From Microlunatus endophyticus (GTDB lineage Bacteria > Actinomycetota > Actinomycetes > Propionibacteriales > Propionibacteriaceae), in NCBI RefSeq assembly GCF_014646195.1, contig NZ_BMMZ01000002.1:372001-436000 (forward strand): 64,000 nucleotides of DNA, read 5' to 3'. Shown here one piece after another: positions 15,742 through 24,834 of this stretch. The notes below the pieces were generated by a model that worked only from the letters and a program-made list of their open reading frames with translations, did not search any database and was not told where the DNA came from. Made by a program: the position numbers and the translations under genes. Each line of letters starts with the position of its first letter. Position 1 is the first letter of the stretch.

Positions 15742-16518
15742 TCAGGAGACCTGGATGCCGCCGTTGATGTCATACGTCGCGGCGGTGATGTAACCGGCGT
15801 CCGGCCCGAGTAGGTAGGTGATCAGCGCAGCGATCTCATCGGCCGTACCGACCCGGCCTAGCATGCCGCCGGCGGACATCGCCTGTTTGCGGTCCTCGGT
15901 CAGCGTTCCGCCCATGATGTCGGTGTCGACGGGCCCGGGGGCGACGGCGTTGACGGTGATCCCGAACTCCCCCACTTCACGGGCGACAGCGCGGGTGAAG
16001 CCGAGCAGTCCGGCCTTCGAGGCGCTGTAGGCGACCTTGGAGTACGTCCCGCCGCCCCGCTGCGCCGAGATCGACGAGATGCTCACGATCCGGCCGAGTC
16101 GGCGGTCGATCATGCCGTGCAACGCGCGCTGGGTGACGATGAAGGCGCCGCGCAGGTTGATCGCCAGCACCCGGTCCCACTCCTCGACCGCGGTGTCCAT
16201 GAACGCCGTTGGTGAGCTGATGCCGGCGATGTTGGCCAGGCCGACGACCGGAGGTAACTCCCGCTCGATCGTCGTGAACGCTTCGTTGACCGACTCGGGA
16301 TCGGCGACATCGGCGCCGACACCCACGGCAGGCACGTCATACCGGGCGCTGATCTCCTCGGCCGCACGCTCCGCATCGGTGACCGCGACGTCGACGACCG
16401 CCACCGCCCAGCCCTCGGACGCCAGGCGTCGGGCAGTCGCCTTGCCGATGCCCCGTTCGGATGCGGCTCCGGTGATCACCGCGGTCCGTTCGGCTGGAAA
16501 TCCGGTCGGCTCGGTCAT
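15742..16518 (-). CDS. SDR-family oxidoreductase
   Basis: A classical short-chain dehydrogenase (258 aa). The NAD(P)-binding loop is TGAASERGIGKATA near residue 14, the NAG-equivalent is ANIAG near 95, the catalytic Ser lies in SISSISAQ and the YSASK Tyr-Lys pair near 164. The C terminus ends in the usual DINGGIQVS. ATG 16518 has AGGAG upstream. It is third in an operon with a cyclase family protein and an MFS transporter, pointing to catabolism of an imported hydroxy acid, polyol or aromatic compound; the substrate is not known. Confidence 0.92.
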   Translation of the reverse strand: MTEPTGFPAERTAVITGAASERGIGKATARRLASEGWAVAVVDVAVTDAERAAEEISARYDVPAVGVGADVADPESVNEAFTTIERELPPVVGLANIAGISSPTAFMDTAVEEWDRVLAINLRGAFIVTQRALHGMIDRRLGRIVSISSISAQRGGGTYSKVAYSASKAGLLGFTRAVAREVGEFGITVNAVAPGPVDTDIMGGTLTEDRKQAMSAGGMLGRVGTADEIAALITYLLGPDAGYITAATYDINGGIQVS

Positions 16519-16573
16519 TGAGACTCCTTTTCGGTTGACGTCGACGTTGAAGATCGACGCGATGATGATCTTG

Positions 16574-17890
16574 TCACGTCGCGATCTGCTCCAGTTCCTG
16601 ACCCGGGCGGATGTTGGGCAGGAAGAACGTCGCAATCCCCTGGGCGACACCTATCGCAACACCGATCACCAGCCAGGCGAGGGTCAACGTGCCGACCTCG
16701 TTGAGGATCGTCCACAGCAGGCTGCCCACCATCAGGCCGCCGACGAACATCGCCCCCATCCAGCCGACGGCCGGCGCCCGCACCCGGGTCGGGAAGGATT
16801 CCGCCTGATAGGCGTACCCGGCTCCGGACCAGGTGCCGTTGGTCGCCTGGTAGACGATGAAGAACAGCACCGCAACCCAGACGTGGCTGTCGACCAGCAG
16901 GAGCACCAGATTCAGCGGCCCGACCAGCACCCCCGAGACGACCAGCACGTTCCGGCGGCCGAACCGCTCGCCCAGCACGCCGCCGAACAGGTAGAAGAAG
17001 AACCCGATCCCACCGGACACCAGCAGCAGCGTCGCCGCCTGCCCGGAGGTCCAGCCCTTGGCGGTCGTCAGCCAGTAGGTGATGTAGACGTTGGTCGCGA
17101 CGTAGGCGGTCGAATAGCAGAGCCAGGCGATGGTCAGCCGGACCAGGGTCGTACGGACCGGACCGGGCGTGGCGAACAGCTGGCGTACCGATCCGCGGTG
17201 CAGGTCGTCGACATCCATCGGCCGCTCGGCCTGCAATCGGTCGACGGTCTGCTGATCATCACTGGCGACGGCTGCCCGCATCGCCTTCAGATGTTGGAAC
17301 CGCTCCGACTCCTTGATCCGGGACCGGCCGATCGCGACGATGATCAACGGGATCACGCCGAACAGGTAGACCGTCCGCCAACCGAGGCCGCCGACCAGCA
17401 GATACAGCCCTGACGCCAGGAACACCCCGATCGGCCAACCGCCCTGCACGATCGAGTAGAGCAGCCCGCGGCGTCGCGACGGCACCTGCTCGTTGACCAG
17501 GGTGATCGAGACGGCGAGCTCGGCCTGCGCGAAGCCGGAGGCAAGTGCGCGGACGACGGCCAACTGCCAGAACGTCTGGACGAAGAAGGTCAGGCCGGTG
17601 AAGAGTGCGGCGACCAGCAGGCAGAACATCCACATCCACTTGCGGCCCCGCCGGTCCATCCCCCAGCCCACGAACAGGGCGAGGACGAACTCCGCACCAT
17701 AGACGATGAAGCCCAGCACGCCGAGGACGCCCGACGTCAGCCGGAACTCCGACGCGATGTCGGGCATCGTCAGGGTCAGGATGTTCGAGTCGTAGGAGGC
17801 GAGCGACCATCCCAGCACCGCGACGACGATCAGATAGATCGTGTAGCGGCGGTTCCGCTCCTCGGTAGTGCTCAGCTCGCCCGCGGTCAT
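16574..17890 (-). CDS. MFS transporter (sugar/aromatic acid type)
   Basis: 438 residues with twelve predicted membrane helices and the MFS loop signature GWGMDRRGRKWMW between helices 2 and 3, repeated in weaker form as GGVLGERFGRRNV between helices 8 and 9. SYDSNILTLTMPDI in helix 1 resembles the aromatic acid:H+ symporter and related groups. The start ATG 17890 has GAGGAGG upstream. It lies between the cyclase gene (37 bases upstream) and an SDR gene, and probably imports their substrate. Confidence 0.9.
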   Translation of the reverse strand: MTAGELSTTEERNRRYTIYLIVVAVLGWSLASYDSNILTLTMPDIASEFRLTSGVLGVLGFIVYGAEFVLALFVGWGMDRRGRKWMWMFCLLVAALFTGLTFFVQTFWQLAVVRALASGFAQAELAVSITLVNEQVPSRRRGLLYSIVQGGWPIGVFLASGLYLLVGGLGWRTVYLFGVIPLIIVAIGRSRIKESERFQHLKAMRAAVASDDQQTVDRLQAERPMDVDDLHRGSVRQLFATPGPVRTTLVRLTIAWLCYSTAYVATNVYITYWLTTAKGWTSGQAATLLLVSGGIGFFFYLFGGVLGERFGRRNVLVVSGVLVGPLNLVLLLVDSHVWVAVLFFIVYQATNGTWSGAGYAYQAESFPTRVRAPAVGWMGAMFVGGLMVGSLLWTILNEVGTLTLAWLVIGVAIGVAQGIATFFLPNIRPGQELEQIAT

Positions 17891-17927
17891 CGTCGACCTC
17901 CTCTGTGTGTCGGGTCGCTTACCCCGA

Positions 17928-18722
17928 TCAGTCCGATACCCACGCGAACGCACGGCCCGGTGCACCCGTGCCGCGCGCCACTTTCAGCGGCGCGAAACAG
18001 AAAGTCGCACCGCGGACCGGCAACTGGTCGAGGCCTGCCAGTGCCTCGATGAAGACGACACCCGAGGACAGCCCGAGTTGGTGGACCGGCGCCCCGTTGT
18101 GGCTGGAACCCATACTGGCGCCGTCGGTGCCGACGCACCGGACACCACGGTCGATGATCACCTGCATCGCCTCGACCCCGGGTGCGGGCCAGCCCGGCTC
18201 GGACCTGGTCACCAACGGTCCATGGCTGTACGCCTTGCCCTCCGGCCCACGAACGTAATGCCGGTCCCAGCGGGTCCGGAACAGCACGATGTCGCCCGAC
18301 TGCAGCCGCCCGTGCCGTTGCTCCCACCCGAGGACAAGATCGTCGGTGATCAGCGGCGACACACCCGGCTCGGAGCCCGGCAGGTCATCGGGGATGTCGA
18401 TCACCGCGGCAGGCCCGGTCAGCCGTTCCAACGGGATCTGCTCGACCGTGATCGTTCCGGCCGGACCGGCGTTCGGCAGCCCGGTGTCCGGCTCCGGGAT
18501 GAAGTGGGCCGGCGCGTCGATGTGGGTGCCGGTGTGCTCGTCGATCAACAGCCAGCGGGTCTGGTACGGCCCGGTCTCGCTCTTCAGCGGGGCGACTTGA
18601 TCATCTCGGTCGGCGAAATAGTTGAAGGTCTTCTGCTGGTACGGCATATGCGTCGCCCAGGCAGCCGGCAACTCCTCGGCCAGTAGCAGGCTGAGATCGA
18701 CGATCCGTTGTCCGGTAGCCAT
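17928..18722 (-). CDS. Cyclase family protein (kynurenine formamidase-like metal hydrolase)
   Basis: A 264-residue metal-dependent hydrolase of the cyclase/KynB fold. The signature HTGTHIDAPAHF near residue 64 holds the metal-binding His and Asp residues; LSLLLAEELP near the start and VGTDGASMG near 195 are also expected. Known members hydrolyse N-formylkynurenine, isatin or cyclic amides. First gene of a cyclase-MFS-SDR operon and divergent from a formamidase gene across 94 bases, so both may be controlled together. The true substrate is unknown. Confidence 0.88.
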   Translation of the reverse strand: MATGQRIVDLSLLLAEELPAAWATHMPYQQKTFNYFADRDDQVAPLKSETGPYQTRWLLIDEHTGTHIDAPAHFIPEPDTGLPNAGPAGTITVEQIPLERLTGPAAVIDIPDDLPGSEPGVSPLITDDLVLGWEQRHGRLQSGDIVLFRTRWDRHYVRGPEGKAYSHGPLVTRSEPGWPAPGVEAMQVIIDRGVRCVGTDGASMGSSHNGAPVHQLGLSSGVVFIEALAGLDQLPVRGATFCFAPLKVARGTGAPGRAFAWVSD

Positions 18723-18816
18723 GGGTCCACACTAACGATGACGATCGGGCTGATCTCGTCGGCGGTATGGTCCGGGTCGCCCCGACACGACAGCCTGGAT
18801 AGGACAGACTGAGGTC

Positions 18817-19839
18817 ATGAACGTGATCCGCTACACGCCCGGACCACAGGACTGGGCGCATCACTTCGGGCCGGCCGAGCCCAAGATCAGCATCGCCCCC
18901 GGTGACGTCGTCCAGGTAGCGACCGAGGACTGCTTCGGAGGCCTGGTCACCTCACCGTCGGATCTGCCCAGCGAGGTGGTCCCGTTCGAGGCGCTCAATC
19001 CGGTGTCAGGACCCTTCCATGTGGAGGGCGCCGAGCCGGGGGACGCGCTGGCGGTGCACTTCATCGACATCGTCCCGTCGAGAAACACCGCCATCTCGTC
19101 GCTGTTCCCGCATTTCGGGTCGCTGTCGCCGACCCATGAGACCGCCCTGTTGGCCGAGCCGCTGCCGGAGAAGGTCTGGTTCTACGATCTCGACCTCGAC
19201 CGGTGGACGGCCCGGTTCCGCGCCCTCAGCAGCGACTTCACGCTCGAACTGCCGCTGGATCCGATGCATGGAACCATCGGCGTCGCGCCGGCCGCCGGTG
19301 AGAGCCGGTTGGTGATGGTGCCGTCGACCTACGGCGGCAATCTCGACACCCCGGAGATGCGCGCCGGGACCACCCTGTATCTGCCCGTCAACACCGACGG
19401 CGCGCTGCTGGCGCTCGGTGACGGACACGCGCGACAGGGCGAGGGCGAGGTCACCGGCACCGGCCTCGAATGCGCGATGCACACGGTCTTCACGGTCGAG
19501 GTGATCAAGGGCGCAGCGCCCGCATGGCCACGGCTGGAGAACGAGCATTCGATCATGAGCACCGGCTCGATCCGGCCGTTGGAGGACGCGTACCGGATCT
19601 CCCAGAAGGATCTTGTCGAGTGGGTCACCGACCTGTTGCCGGTCGATCGCTTCGACGCCTACCAACTGGTGTCCCAGCTGGGCACAGCGCCGGTCGCCAA
19701 TGTCTGCGATCCCAACTACACCTTCGTGTCCCGGTTCCCGAAGTCGGTGCTCGGCACCGAGCAGGCCTACGGCGGAGCCCATGCGCGACTGGCCGCAGTG
19801 GCCGAGGAATACCGGTCGGCCAATGCCCGGATCTGGTGA
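18817..19839 (+). CDS. Acetamidase/formamidase family protein
   Basis: 340 residues matching the FmdA/AmdA fold, which hydrolyses short amides to ammonia and an acid in the cytoplasm. Motifs include DCFGGLVTSPSDL near residue 38, VEGAEPGDALAVHFIDI, MHGTIGVAP near 150, the TYGGNLDTPEM segment and LYLPVNTDGALLALGDGHARQGEGE. The ATG at 18817 has GAGG just upstream. It diverges from the cyclase operon, and formamide released by a formylamine pathway would be one possible substrate (inference). It converges with the sulfatase gene. Confidence 0.92.
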   Translation: MNVIRYTPGPQDWAHHFGPAEPKISIAPGDVVQVATEDCFGGLVTSPSDLPSEVVPFEALNPVSGPFHVEGAEPGDALAVHFIDIVPSRNTAISSLFPHFGSLSPTHETALLAEPLPEKVWFYDLDLDRWTARFRALSSDFTLELPLDPMHGTIGVAPAAGESRLVMVPSTYGGNLDTPEMRAGTTLYLPVNTDGALLALGDGHARQGEGEVTGTGLECAMHTVFTVEVIKGAAPAWPRLENEHSIMSTGSIRPLEDAYRISQKDLVEWVTDLLPVDRFDAYQLVSQLGTAPVANVCDPNYTFVSRFPKSVLGTEQAYGGAHARLAAVAEEYRSANARIW

Positions 19840-19880
19840 TCATCACGAGGCCGCGTGCATTCCGACGGGATAGCGACGCG

Positions 19881-21512
19881 CTACTCCGAAGGGAGCCCGG
19901 ATCCTCTGCTCGCGTAGAGGCTGAGCACCCGGTCACGCGGGATCACGCCGCAGCGCTGGGTCCACGCCTCGTACGCAGCGGACAACTCCGCAGCCATCGC
20001 CGGTTGGTCGGCCGCACGGTCCGTCAGCTCGGTCCGGTCGGCTGCCAGGTCGTACAGCTCCCAGTCCTGACCGTACTTGCGCACCAGCTTCCAAGGCCCG
20101 CGACGGACTCCGCAGTTGCCCTCGTGCTCCCAGTAGAGCAGTCGACCATCGTCGCGTTGATCCTCGACAAGGGTCGGAGCCATGCTGACACCCTCGAGCG
20201 GAAGAATCCGTCGACCCTCGAACTCCTCCGGGTACGGGGTCGAAGCGGCTTCCAGCAGCGTCGCCATGACGTCAGGAAGCTGGTGGGGTTGATGCCGCAG
20301 CCCACCGTCATCGGCCGTTCCGGCCCAGCGGATGATGAACGGAGCGGCGATGCCGCCCTCATGGATCCAGTGTTTGTACTCTCGGAAAGGCGTGTTGGAG
20401 AGATTCGCCCACGGGCGTCCGTAGGTGCTGTAGGTGTCCTCACCACCCGGCACGATGGACGGATCATTGCCCGGACGAACCTCACGACCATCCCTGGTCG
20501 TCGGATCGAAGGTGACGTAGGTCGTGACGAAGTCCTTTGCCGTCTCGATCGGCATCTCCTCGGCACAGCCGCCGTTGTCGGACAGGAAGATCACGATTGT
20601 GTCGTCCAGGATGTCGAGTTCGTCCAGCTCCCGGATGATCTTCCCGATCCCCTGGTCCATCCGGTCGACCTGCGCAGCGTAGACCGCCATCCGCGCCGCC
20701 TCCCACTCCTTGGCGCTCACGTCCGACCACTCCGGCACTCGCGGGTCGCGATCACTGAGCGGCCATTCCGGGGAGATGATGCCGTGCTTGATCATCCGCT
20801 TGAGCCGCTCCCGCCGCAGCTGGTCCCAGCCGACGGTGAATCGGTCCTGATATTTCGCGATGTCATCAGGAAGCGCGTGCAGCGGCCAGTGTGGCGCGGT
20901 GTAGCCAACGTACAGGAAGAACGGACTCTCCGGTGTCCGGTCACGGTGCTCACGCACGAACCTGACAGCGTTATCGGAGATCGCATCGGTGTAGTAGAAG
21001 TCCGGACCGTCGGCCTCCGGCTCGACATTGGTTTCGTTCCTGGTAAGGGTTCGAGGCTGGAAGTAGCTGCCGGCACCTTCCAGGGTCCCGAAGAACTGAT
21101 CGAACCCACGTCGGGTCGGCCAACTGTCGCTCGGGGCGTGGATGTCGCTGGCCATGTGCCACTTGCCGGAGATGTAGCTGCGGTATCCGGATTGCCCCAA
21201 GGCTTCGGCGAGCGTGACGCAGGATTCATTGAGAGTGCCGGGATAGCCTTCCGGGGAGTCGTCGTAGTTCAAGATCCCGATCCCGGTCTGATGGGGATGC
21301 AGGCCAGTCATCAGCGATGCCCGGCTCGGGCTGCAGCGAGCCGTGTTGTAGAACTGCGTCAGCCGGACGCCTGCGGCAGCCAGAGCGTCGAGATTCGGAG
21401 TGTCGATCTCGCCTCCGTAGCAACCGATGTCGGAGTAGCCCATGTCGTCGGCGAGCATGATCACTACGTTGGGCCGGCGGGGCCGATCTCGGGAGTCGAT
21501 GGCGCTGTCCAT
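19881..21512 (-). CDS. Type I sulfatase (arylsulfatase-like)
   Basis: 543 residues with the sulfatase fold. The N terminus gives VVIMLADDMGYSDIGCYGG with metal-binding aspartates, and CSPSR at residues 60-64 is the formylglycine signature whose cysteine must be converted by a formylglycine-generating enzyme or anaerobic maturase. GKWHM near residue 118 supplies the Lys/His pair and LSDNGG near 310 the remaining metal ligands. No signal peptide, so it is likely cytoplasmic. It follows an MHS transporter gene and an IclR regulator on the same strand, suggesting use of an imported sulfate ester. Confidence 0.93.
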   Translation of the reverse strand: MDSAIDSRDRPRRPNVVIMLADDMGYSDIGCYGGEIDTPNLDALAAAGVRLTQFYNTARCSPSRASLMTGLHPHQTGIGILNYDDSPEGYPGTLNESCVTLAEALGQSGYRSYISGKWHMASDIHAPSDSWPTRRGFDQFFGTLEGAGSYFQPRTLTRNETNVEPEADGPDFYYTDAISDNAVRFVREHRDRTPESPFFLYVGYTAPHWPLHALPDDIAKYQDRFTVGWDQLRRERLKRMIKHGIISPEWPLSDRDPRVPEWSDVSAKEWEAARMAVYAAQVDRMDQGIGKIIRELDELDILDDTIVIFLSDNGGCAEEMPIETAKDFVTTYVTFDPTTRDGREVRPGNDPSIVPGGEDTYSTYGRPWANLSNTPFREYKHWIHEGGIAAPFIIRWAGTADDGGLRHQPHQLPDVMATLLEAASTPYPEEFEGRRILPLEGVSMAPTLVEDQRDDGRLLYWEHEGNCGVRRGPWKLVRKYGQDWELYDLAADRTELTDRAADQPAMAAELSAAYEAWTQRCGVIPRDRVLSLYASRGSGLPSE

Positions 21513-21544
21513 TACTGCGTCGGGATCCTTCCTGAGTTGTCCGC

Positions 21545-21595
21545 TTGATCATGATCACCAATTGATCATGATCACTGTTTGACTGCGATCACTGT
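21545..21595. repeat. Three 17-bp tandem repeats with TGATCATGATCA palindromes
   Basis: Three adjoining 17-base units starting at 21545, 21562 and 21579. The first two share TTGATCATGATCAC exactly; the third keeps the TTGA start and the GATCACTGT end. Each of the first two holds the perfect palindrome TGATCATGATCA. They fill the 76-base gap between the MHS transporter stop and the sulfatase start. Function is unknown: an operator, or a processing or attenuation site in the transcript. Confidence 0.7.
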
Positions 21596-22917
21596 TTGGT
21601 CAGGGCTGCCGAGAGCAACTCGGCATCAATGTCCTTCTTGGCGGTCTCCTTCGCAAACGCGAGGCTAGTCAGAGCAGTGGCGGCCGCGATCATCACATAG
21701 ATCGCCACCGGCCACGATCCGCTGAACCGAGTGACCAGCCATAGCGACAACGCTGGGGCGATGGCGCCTGACGGGAGTACGCCGATCTGGTAGACGACCG
21801 ACATCCCGGTGTAGCGGACGTTGGCCGGGAAAAGTTCGGCGAAGAAGGCCGCCTCGGGGCCGAACATGGTGCAGGCACCCAGCGTCCAGCCGATCAGGAT
21901 CGCCAGCCAGATGAAGATCATGCTCTTGCTGTCCAGCAGGGCGAAGACCGGGAATGCACTGACCAGGGCGACCGCGGCGCCGATGCCGAACACCGGCCGG
22001 CGGCCGATCCGGTCGGAGAGTCTGCCTGCCACCGGGATCAGGAAGAAGCCGGCGACCGAGGCGATCAGCAGCCCGTTCAGGGCGTACGACTTGGGCACCT
22101 TGAGCACGGTGCTGGTGTAGGTGAGGATGAACGCGTTGTAGACGTTGAAGGTGATGCTCTCGCTGAAGCGGGCACCGGCACCGATCAGGATCTGCTTCGG
22201 GAAGCGCCGTACGACGCTCAGCAACGGCACCCGGACCCGCTGGTCGGTGGCGACGACCGCGTCGAAGGTAGCCGGTTCGGCGACCCGCAGCCGCAGGAAC
22301 AGCCCCATCCCGACCAGCACGGCGCTGAACAGGAACGGGATCCGCCAGGCCCACGCCACGAGCGGGCCGTCGCCCCCGGCCGATGCCAGGTCGACGGCGA
22401 TCGTCGAGAGCAGCAGTCCGAGCGGTACACCCGTCTGCGGCCAGCTGCTCATCCGTCCGCGTTGCCCGGCCGGCGCGTGTTCGAAAGTCAGGATCGCCGC
22501 ACCGCCCCACTCACCGCCGAGGCCGATCCCCTGCAGCATCCGCAGCACCAGCAGGATCACCGGCGCAATGGCACCGACGGCCGCGTAGGTCGGCAGCAAG
22601 CCCATCAGGAACGACGATCCACCCATGATCAACATCGTCAGGATCAATATCTTCTTCCGGCCCAGGCGATCGCCGAAGTGCCCGAAGATCAGCCCGCCGA
22701 TCGGACGCGTGACGAAGCCCGCCGCAAACGTGACGAAGGCGATCAAGCTCCCGATCAACGGATCGAACTCGGGAAAGAAGGCTTTGTTGAAGACCAGTGC
22801 TGCCATGGTCGCGTACAGGAAGAAGTCGTACCACTCGATCACCGACCCGATCACACTCGCAAGGACGGTGGTGCGCATCGAGCCCGGGCTCCGCCCGGCT
22901 GCATCGTTGTTGATCAT
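21589..22917 (-). CDS. MHS-family (metabolite:H+ symporter) MFS transporter
   Basis: 442 residues with twelve predicted helices. The family-typical start SVIGSVIEWYDFFLYATMAAL and the loop GHFGDRLGRKKILI mark the MHS group (ShiA/KgtP/ProP-like), as does LRMLQGIGLGGEWGGA in helix 4. It lies upstream of the sulfatase gene and 131 bases downstream of an IclR-family gene, with a perfect inverted repeat 22-40 bases before the start. It probably imports an organic acid or sulfate ester handled by the sulfatase; the substrate is not determined. Confidence 0.92.
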   Translation of the reverse strand: MINNDAAGRSPGSMRTTVLASVIGSVIEWYDFFLYATMAALVFNKAFFPEFDPLIGSLIAFVTFAAGFVTRPIGGLIFGHFGDRLGRKKILILTMLIMGGSSFLMGLLPTYAAVGAIAPVILLVLRMLQGIGLGGEWGGAAILTFEHAPAGQRGRMSSWPQTGVPLGLLLSTIAVDLASAGGDGPLVAWAWRIPFLFSAVLVGMGLFLRLRVAEPATFDAVVATDQRVRVPLLSVVRRFPKQILIGAGARFSESITFNVYNAFILTYTSTVLKVPKSYALNGLLIASVAGFFLIPVAGRLSDRIGRRPVFGIGAAVALVSAFPVFALLDSKSMIFIWLAILIGWTLGACTMFGPEAAFFAELFPANVRYTGMSVVYQIGVLPSGAIAPALSLWLVTRFSGSWPVAIYVMIAAATALTSLAFAKETAKKDIDAELLSAALTKQ

Positions 22918-22938
22918 CGTTGACCCCGGTTCCCTTGA

Positions 22939-22957
22939 TGTCCCGCATTACGGGACA
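22939..22957. promoter_or_regulatory. Candidate IclR operator
   Basis: A perfect 19-base inverted repeat: TGTCCCG, five bases CATTA, CGGGACA. It sits 22 bases before the MHS transporter start and 92 bases after the stop of the IclR gene. Size, symmetry and AT centre fit known IclR-family sites. A further TGTCCCA half-like sequence follows at once. Confidence 0.7.
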
Positions 22958-23048
22958 CTGTCCCACGGCGTTGATGACTGTTCCATGGACGGGACGGAAG
23001 ATCAAGAGGTTCGATAGGATATTCCAGGCAGCATCACCGGGGATTAGC

Positions 23049-23795
23049 TCAACTCGGCCGTAGCGACGCTGCAGCGGCGCGCAGCACCCCACGGGCCTGC
23101 TCCAGTTTCTCCGCGGCGAGCCGACTCGTCGGACCGCTGATCGACAACGCGGCGACGACCGCTCCGTCGAGATCACGCACCGGCACCGCGATCGAACTGA
23201 CGTTGTCGATCGTCTCGTTGCGAGCAACAGCGAAGTCGTCGCGCCGTGCCTGCTCCAGCAAGCTGCGTCGGTCCTGCGGCGAGACTGCCCGATAAACCGC
23301 CTCCGATTGGCTCTCGTCGGCCAGCACCTCGCCGAGTTCGTCGTCGGCGAGATCCAACATCAGGATGCGGCCGCTGGCGCCGGACCAGAGCGGATAGCGC
23401 CGTCCGAGCTCGGAGGCGAAGCGCAACTGCTGCCTGCTCTGCACCTCGTCGATGAATACCCGCGAGTCGGCCACCCGGACCGACAGCCCGACCGTCTCCT
23501 CGACCTCGTCCCTGACCCGGATCATCAGCGGGCGGGCCAGTGAGACCAGATCAAGGCCCTTGCGGTAACCGAGTCCGATCAACAAGGCCTGCGGGCCGAT
23601 CCGGTACCGCTGGTCGACCGAGTCCTGCTCGACCATGCCGGAATCCTCGAGGGTGGACAGGATCCGCTGAACGGTGCTCCGTGGCATGGCGACGACGGTG
23701 GCCAATTGCCGGGCGCTGCCGCCGTCACCGGTGCTTCGCAGCGCCTGCAGGACCGAAATCGCCTTCGCCACTGCATTCCCCGAGCTGGACTCCAT
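23049..23795 (-). CDS. IclR-family transcriptional regulator
   Basis: 248 residues from ATG 23795 (a longer frame to 23858 is open). The N-terminal winged helix-turn-helix covers about residues 8-70: AVAKAISVLQALRS, then SARQLATVVAMPRSTVQRILSTLEDSGMV. The C-terminal effector-binding GAF-like domain shows VGLSVRVADSRVFIDEVQS and VPVRDLDGAVVAALSISGP. It lies directly upstream of the MHS transporter and sulfatase genes on the same strand and is their likely local regulator through the palindrome at 22939. The ligand is unknown. Confidence 0.93.
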   Translation of the reverse strand: MESSSGNAVAKAISVLQALRSTGDGGSARQLATVVAMPRSTVQRILSTLEDSGMVEQDSVDQRYRIGPQALLIGLGYRKGLDLVSLARPLMIRVRDEVEETVGLSVRVADSRVFIDEVQSRQQLRFASELGRRYPLWSGASGRILMLDLADDELGEVLADESQSEAVYRAVSPQDRRSLLEQARRDDFAVARNETIDNVSSIAVPVRDLDGAVVAALSISGPTSRLAAEKLEQARGVLRAAAASLRPS

Positions 23796-23869
23796 GGCCG
23801 ACAGGCTAGCGAGCAGGTCGGCACACCCTGGGGATGTCGCCCCGCAGTCGATGGGCAAGGATGATCGGT

Positions 23870-24796
23870 GTGAAGATGCTTACTCCTTCCCGAACAGATC
23901 TCCAGGCCTCCAACGTCGTCCTCGGGCTGATGCGGATCTCGTCACTGGACGATGAACAGATCCGCGAACTGGTCGGCACGGCACGCGATGAGGGCATCAA
24001 CTTCTTCGACCACGCTGACATCTACGGCGGCGAGCACGGCTGCGAACGCCGCTTCGGTGACGCGATCAGCTTCTCCCCCGCCGATCGCGAGCAGGTGATC
24101 ATCCAGTCCAAGGTCGGCATCCGGCCGGGCTACTTCGACTTCTCCGCCGAGCACATCACCGGCTCGGTCGCCGAGTCGCTGGAGGCACTGCGCACCGACT
24201 ACCTCGACGTGCTGCTGTTGCATCGTCCCGACACCCTGGTCGAGCCTGATGAAGTCGCGGCCGCGTTCGACCAGCTGCACAGCGAGGGCAAGGTGCGCCA
24301 CTTCGGGGTCTCCAACCACACGCCGGGCCAGATCGAACTGCTGAAGCGTTCGCTGAACGTGCCGCTGATCTTCAACCAGGTCCAGCTGAGCATCACCCAT
24401 GCGCCGCTGTTCGCCTCCGGGATCGCCGCCAACATGGCCGGCCTCGACCAATCGGTGGTCCGCGACAACGGACTGCTGGACCATGCCCGGCTCAACGACA
24501 TCACGCTGCAGGCGTGGTCACCCTTCCAGAAGGGCTTCTTCGACGGCGTCTTCCTCGACGACCGGGAGAACTACGCAGAGCTCAACGACGCACTGGACGA
24601 GCTCGCCGCCAAGTACGGTGTGACGCCGACCGGCATCGCCGTCGCCTGGATCACCCGCCACCCGGCCGACATCCAGGTCGTGCTCGGCACCACCAAGCCG
24701 AGCCGGGTCAAGGAATCGGCCGCCGGGTCGGAAGTCCCCCTGACCCGCGAGGAGTGGTACCGGCTTTTCACGGCGGCCGGTTACATCGTCCCCTGA
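23870..24796 (+). CDS. Aldo/keto reductase
   Basis: 308 residues of the AKR TIM-barrel family, subgroup near YdhF. Asp and Tyr of the tetrad are in FFDHADIYGG, Lys in VIIQSKVGI, His in VLLLHRPD; FGVSNHTPGQIELL and the cofactor loop VVLGTTKPSRVKE follow. GTG 23870 is chosen since AAGG lies nine bases upstream; ATG 23876 is possible. It diverges from the IclR gene with a gap of about 75 bases, so it may belong to the same catabolic regulon. Substrate unknown. Confidence 0.9.
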   Translation: MKMLTPSRTDLQASNVVLGLMRISSLDDEQIRELVGTARDEGINFFDHADIYGGEHGCERRFGDAISFSPADREQVIIQSKVGIRPGYFDFSAEHITGSVAESLEALRTDYLDVLLLHRPDTLVEPDEVAAAFDQLHSEGKVRHFGVSNHTPGQIELLKRSLNVPLIFNQVQLSITHAPLFASGIAANMAGLDQSVVRDNGLLDHARLNDITLQAWSPFQKGFFDGVFLDDRENYAELNDALDELAAKYGVTPTGIAVAWITRHPADIQVVLGTTKPSRVKESAAGSEVPLTREEWYRLFTAAGYIVP

Positions 24797-24834
24797 TCGA
24801 TGCTGTCACAGCCGTCCTCCCAGCTCTGACGTGG

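Noticed and set aside
19470..21548. 692-codon plus-strand open frame opposite the sulfatase
   Set aside because: Arises from the third-position GC bias of the sulfatase gene, which has complete catalytic motifs on the other strand.
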